A DNA stretch of 7,379 nt, taken from NCBI GenBank assembly GCA_005800255.1, contig SYGW01000067.1:1-7379 (forward strand). The letters run 5' to 3'. Below the pieces are notes generated by a model. The model searched no databases. It was not told where the DNA came from and worked only from the letters and a program-made list of their open reading frames with translations. Shown here piece by piece: positions 5,382-7,379 of the stretch (within the stretch, counting starts at the first letter, position 1; each line of letters starts with the position of its first letter). Position numbers and translations under genes: made by a program. The stretch is from Nitrospiraceae bacterium. GTDB taxonomy: Bacteria; Nitrospirota; Nitrospiria; Nitrospirales; Nitrospiraceae.

Positions 5382-7379
5382 TTAGCGAGATGATTGCGGA
5401 GACATCGTTGTGTTGGTATCACAGACTCCCAGGCTTTGCAAGGTTGCGATGAGTTCTTGAAAGATGGAAGGCCAGTCCTGATGCGGCATTTGGAGCTCAA
5501 ATGAGAGGGGAGAGAGGAAGTAAATCCGCTTTTTGTACCGGTCCATTAGCTTGTGAATGGCTTGGCTGGCGACTCGGCTCTTGGTGTCGAGGGTGACGAC
5601 GACGGAGCGGGCCTTGAGCTCGATAGCGGCCAAGCGCAAGGCTTTGGCCTGTATCCTCACCTGCATGACTTCGAACAGCCGTTCAACGGAGTCCGAGGCC
5701 TGCCCATATCGATCTTGCATTTCCCCATGCAGCAAGGCAAGCTCGCCAACCTGGGCGCAGGAGGAGAGGCGTTTATAAAACGAGAGGCGCTGGTGGGGAT
5801 CGGCGATGTATTCATCCGGGATGAAAGCGGAGATATTGAGTCGGAGCACTGGCTCCGGCTTTTCTTCCACTATCTGGCCTTTGAGGTGCTGGACGGCTTG
5901 CTCCACCATCTGCATGTAGAGGTCGAGTCCGATGGCGGCGATATGGCCCGATTGCTGTTTTCCCAGGAGGTTGCCAGCGCCCCGGATTTCCATGTCCGCC
6001 GCAGCAATGCGGAAGCCGGCGCCCAGTTCGGTGAATTGCTGAATGGCGGTGAGGCGCTTCTGGGCATCTTCGCTCAGTTGTCCCTCGTCCGGCACCAGGA
6101 AGTAGGCATAGGCTTGATTGCCACCCCGGCCCACGCGCCCACGTAGCTGATACAACTGTGCGAGGCCGAACATGTCAGCGCGATTGATGATGATCGTGTT
6201 GGCCGTGGGGACATCGATGCCCGACTGGATAATGGCCGAGGCGATGAGAATATCCGCCTCCTGGCGAAAGAATTTCAGCATGACCGCTTCGAGCGGTTTG
6301 GCGTTCATCTGCCCATGGGCCATCACGATGCGTGCGTCCGGCACCAGTTGGTGGAGCCAGGCGCCCGTCTTCTCCATCGTTTCAACCCGGTTATGGACGA
6401 AGTAGACCTGCCCGCCCCGCCCAAGCTCGCGCAGGATCGCTTCCCGGACCAGCTTGTCGCTGGATCGGACGACCTGGGTGCGAATGGCCAGGCGGCCGGC
6501 AGGAGGGGTCTCGATGATCGAGAGGTCTCGCACGCTGGCCATGGCCATTTGCAAGGTGCGAGGAATGGGGGTGGCGGTGAGGGTTAAGACGTCGACATGG
6601 GTGCGAAGCTGTTTCAATCGTTCCTTATGCTTGACGCCGAACCATTGCTCCTCGTCGATGATGACGAGTCCCAGGTCGCGGAACACCACATCCTTCTGGA
6701 TGAGCCGGTGGGTGCCGATGATGACGTCGACCTCGCCACTGGCCACATCTTTGAGAATGGCCTTGGCCTCTTTGGACGATTGGAAGCGGGAGAGGAGGGC
6801 CACGCGAGCCGGGAAGGGCGCGAACCGTTCCGAAAAGTTGTCGTAATGTTGGTGGGCCAAGAGGGTTGTGGGGACGAGCACCGCCACCTGGCGATTGGCT
6901 TCCACCGCCTTGAACGCGGCTCGCATGGCTACTTCTGTTTTGCCATATCCCACGTCTCCGCAGACCAGGCGGTCCATCGGCTTGCTGGACTCCATGTCGC
7001 GGGTAATGTCTTCGATCGCCTTGAGTTGATCCGCCGTTTCTTCGTATTCGAACGCGGCTTCGAACTCGTGGTACATCGTACTATCGAATCCATAGGCATG
7101 GCGCGTCACGAGTTCGCGGTTGGCATAGAGATCGACCAGCTCGTGGGCCATCTCCTCGATGTCTTTTTTGACGCGCGCGGTCGTTTTGGCCCAGTTGGTG
7201 CCGCCCAACCGTTCTAATCGAGGCCCATGGTCCTCCGCGCCGCTATAGCGCTGCACATGGCTGAGCTTCTCCAGCGGCACGTAGAGCTTGTCGCCGCCGG
7301 CGAATTCCAGGATCAAGTAATCGCTCTCGAAATCCTGCACGGAGAGGCGCTTCAGCCCTTGATAGCGGGCGATGCCATG
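5382..7379 (-). CDS. mfd: Transcription-repair coupling factor Mfd, C-terminal part
   Basis: Mfd removes stalled RNA polymerase from DNA lesions and recruits UvrA. The frame is open to the window edge; 665 of the usual roughly 1150 residues are visible, so the UvrB-like N-terminal part lies outside. The first visible residues, HGIARYQGLKRL, belong to the CarD-like RNA-polymerase-interacting domain, which continues through GGDKLYVPLEKL. The translocase follows: Walker A GDVGYGKTE at visible residues 141-149, IIGTHRL, DEEQ at 242-245, TATPIPR at 268-274, and motif VI QLRGRVGR near 411. The Mfd/RecG TRG motif runs through GAGFRIAAADMEIRGAG, QQSG. The C-terminal TRCF domain starts near LNISAFIPDEYI. 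Unusual residues are Trp in DEEQWFGV (usually Arg) and SAIIQSG where TTIIETG or TTIIESG is usual. The gene ends with TAA at 5382-5384 and heads an apparent operon with the two parvulins. Confidence 0.97.
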   Translation of the reverse strand, partial: HGIARYQGLKRLSVQDFESDYLILEFAGGDKLYVPLEKLSHVQRYSGAEDHGPRLERLGGTNWAKTTARVKKDIEEMAHELVDLYANRELVTRHAYGFDSTMYHEFEAAFEYEETADQLKAIEDITRDMESSKPMDRLVCGDVGYGKTEVAMRAAFKAVEANRQVAVLVPTTLLAHQHYDNFSERFAPFPARVALLSRFQSSKEAKAILKDVASGEVDVIIGTHRLIQKDVVFRDLGLVIIDEEQWFGVKHKERLKQLRTHVDVLTLTATPIPRTLQMAMASVRDLSIIETPPAGRLAIRTQVVRSSDKLVREAILRELGRGGQVYFVHNRVETMEKTGAWLHQLVPDARIVMAHGQMNAKPLEAVMLKFFRQEADILIASAIIQSGIDVPTANTIIINRADMFGLAQLYQLRGRVGRGGNQAYAYFLVPDEGQLSEDAQKRLTAIQQFTELGAGFRIAAADMEIRGAGNLLGKQQSGHIAAIGLDLYMQMVEQAVQHLKGQIVEEKPEPVLRLNISAFIPDEYIADPHQRLSFYKRLSSCAQVGELALLHGEMQDRYGQASDSVERLFEVMQVRIQAKALRLAAIELKARSVVVTLDTKSRVASQAIHKLMDRYKKRIYFLSPLSFELQMPHQDWPSIFQELIATLQSLGVCDTNTTMSPQSSR

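Noticed and set aside
5553..6146. Open frame of 197 codons on the plus strand.
   Set aside because: It is antisense to the C-terminal part of mfd and resembles no protein family I know.
6597..7217. Open frame of 206 codons on the plus strand.
   Set aside because: It lies wholly antisense to mfd, which has unmistakable helicase motifs. Long antisense frames are expected in GC-rich genes.

Overview
The window looks like ordinary chromosome from a Gram-negative bacterium with roughly 60% GC. The protein sequences and the gene order mfd, parvulin lipoprotein, SurA-like parvulin suggest Nitrospira or a near relative. That assignment is inferred from general familiarity, not from a search. The evidence for an outer membrane is a periplasmic SurA-type chaperone with a signal peptide and a parvulin lipoprotein beside it.

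Left part, plus strand (1-1963): the 3' part of a methylguanine-DNA methyltransferase (Ogt type), then a conserved-looking protein of unknown function. The latter's stop codon overlaps the TTG start of an Ntn-hydrolase isoaspartyl peptidase/L-asparaginase by four bases. The last two genes are probably co-transcribed and translationally coupled. Middle (2023-3410): a minus-strand monofunctional peptidoglycan transglycosylase, mtgA, and the plus-strand ribosome-biogenesis GTPase engB diverge from a 74-base spacer. On the mtgA side this spacer holds a good sigma70-like promoter placed so close to the start codon that the mRNA would be nearly leaderless. Right part, minus strand (3334-7379): mfd, truncated by the window edge, is followed after 17 bases by a parvulin-type lipoprotein and then by a SurA-like periplasmic parvulin. 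The end of the SurA-like gene runs 77 bases into the 3' end of engB on the opposite strand.

Functionally the window is housekeeping. It covers DNA repair (Ogt, Mfd), ribosome assembly (EngB), cell-wall synthesis (MtgA), outer-membrane and periplasmic protein folding (two parvulins), and turnover of isoaspartyl peptides. I see no mobile element, CRISPR array, tRNA, rRNA or phage signature, and no convincing new defence or metabolic system. The items most worth a second look are the unknown protein at 471-1037, the loss of conserved catalytic histidines in both parvulins, the unusual helicase-motif residues in Mfd, the coding overlap of engB and the SurA-like gene, and the near-leaderless mtgA promoter.

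No gene-free stretch exceeds about 100 bases. The gaps are 387-470, 1964-2022, 2740-2813, 4363-4464 and 5365-5381. None contains a convincing rho-independent terminator.
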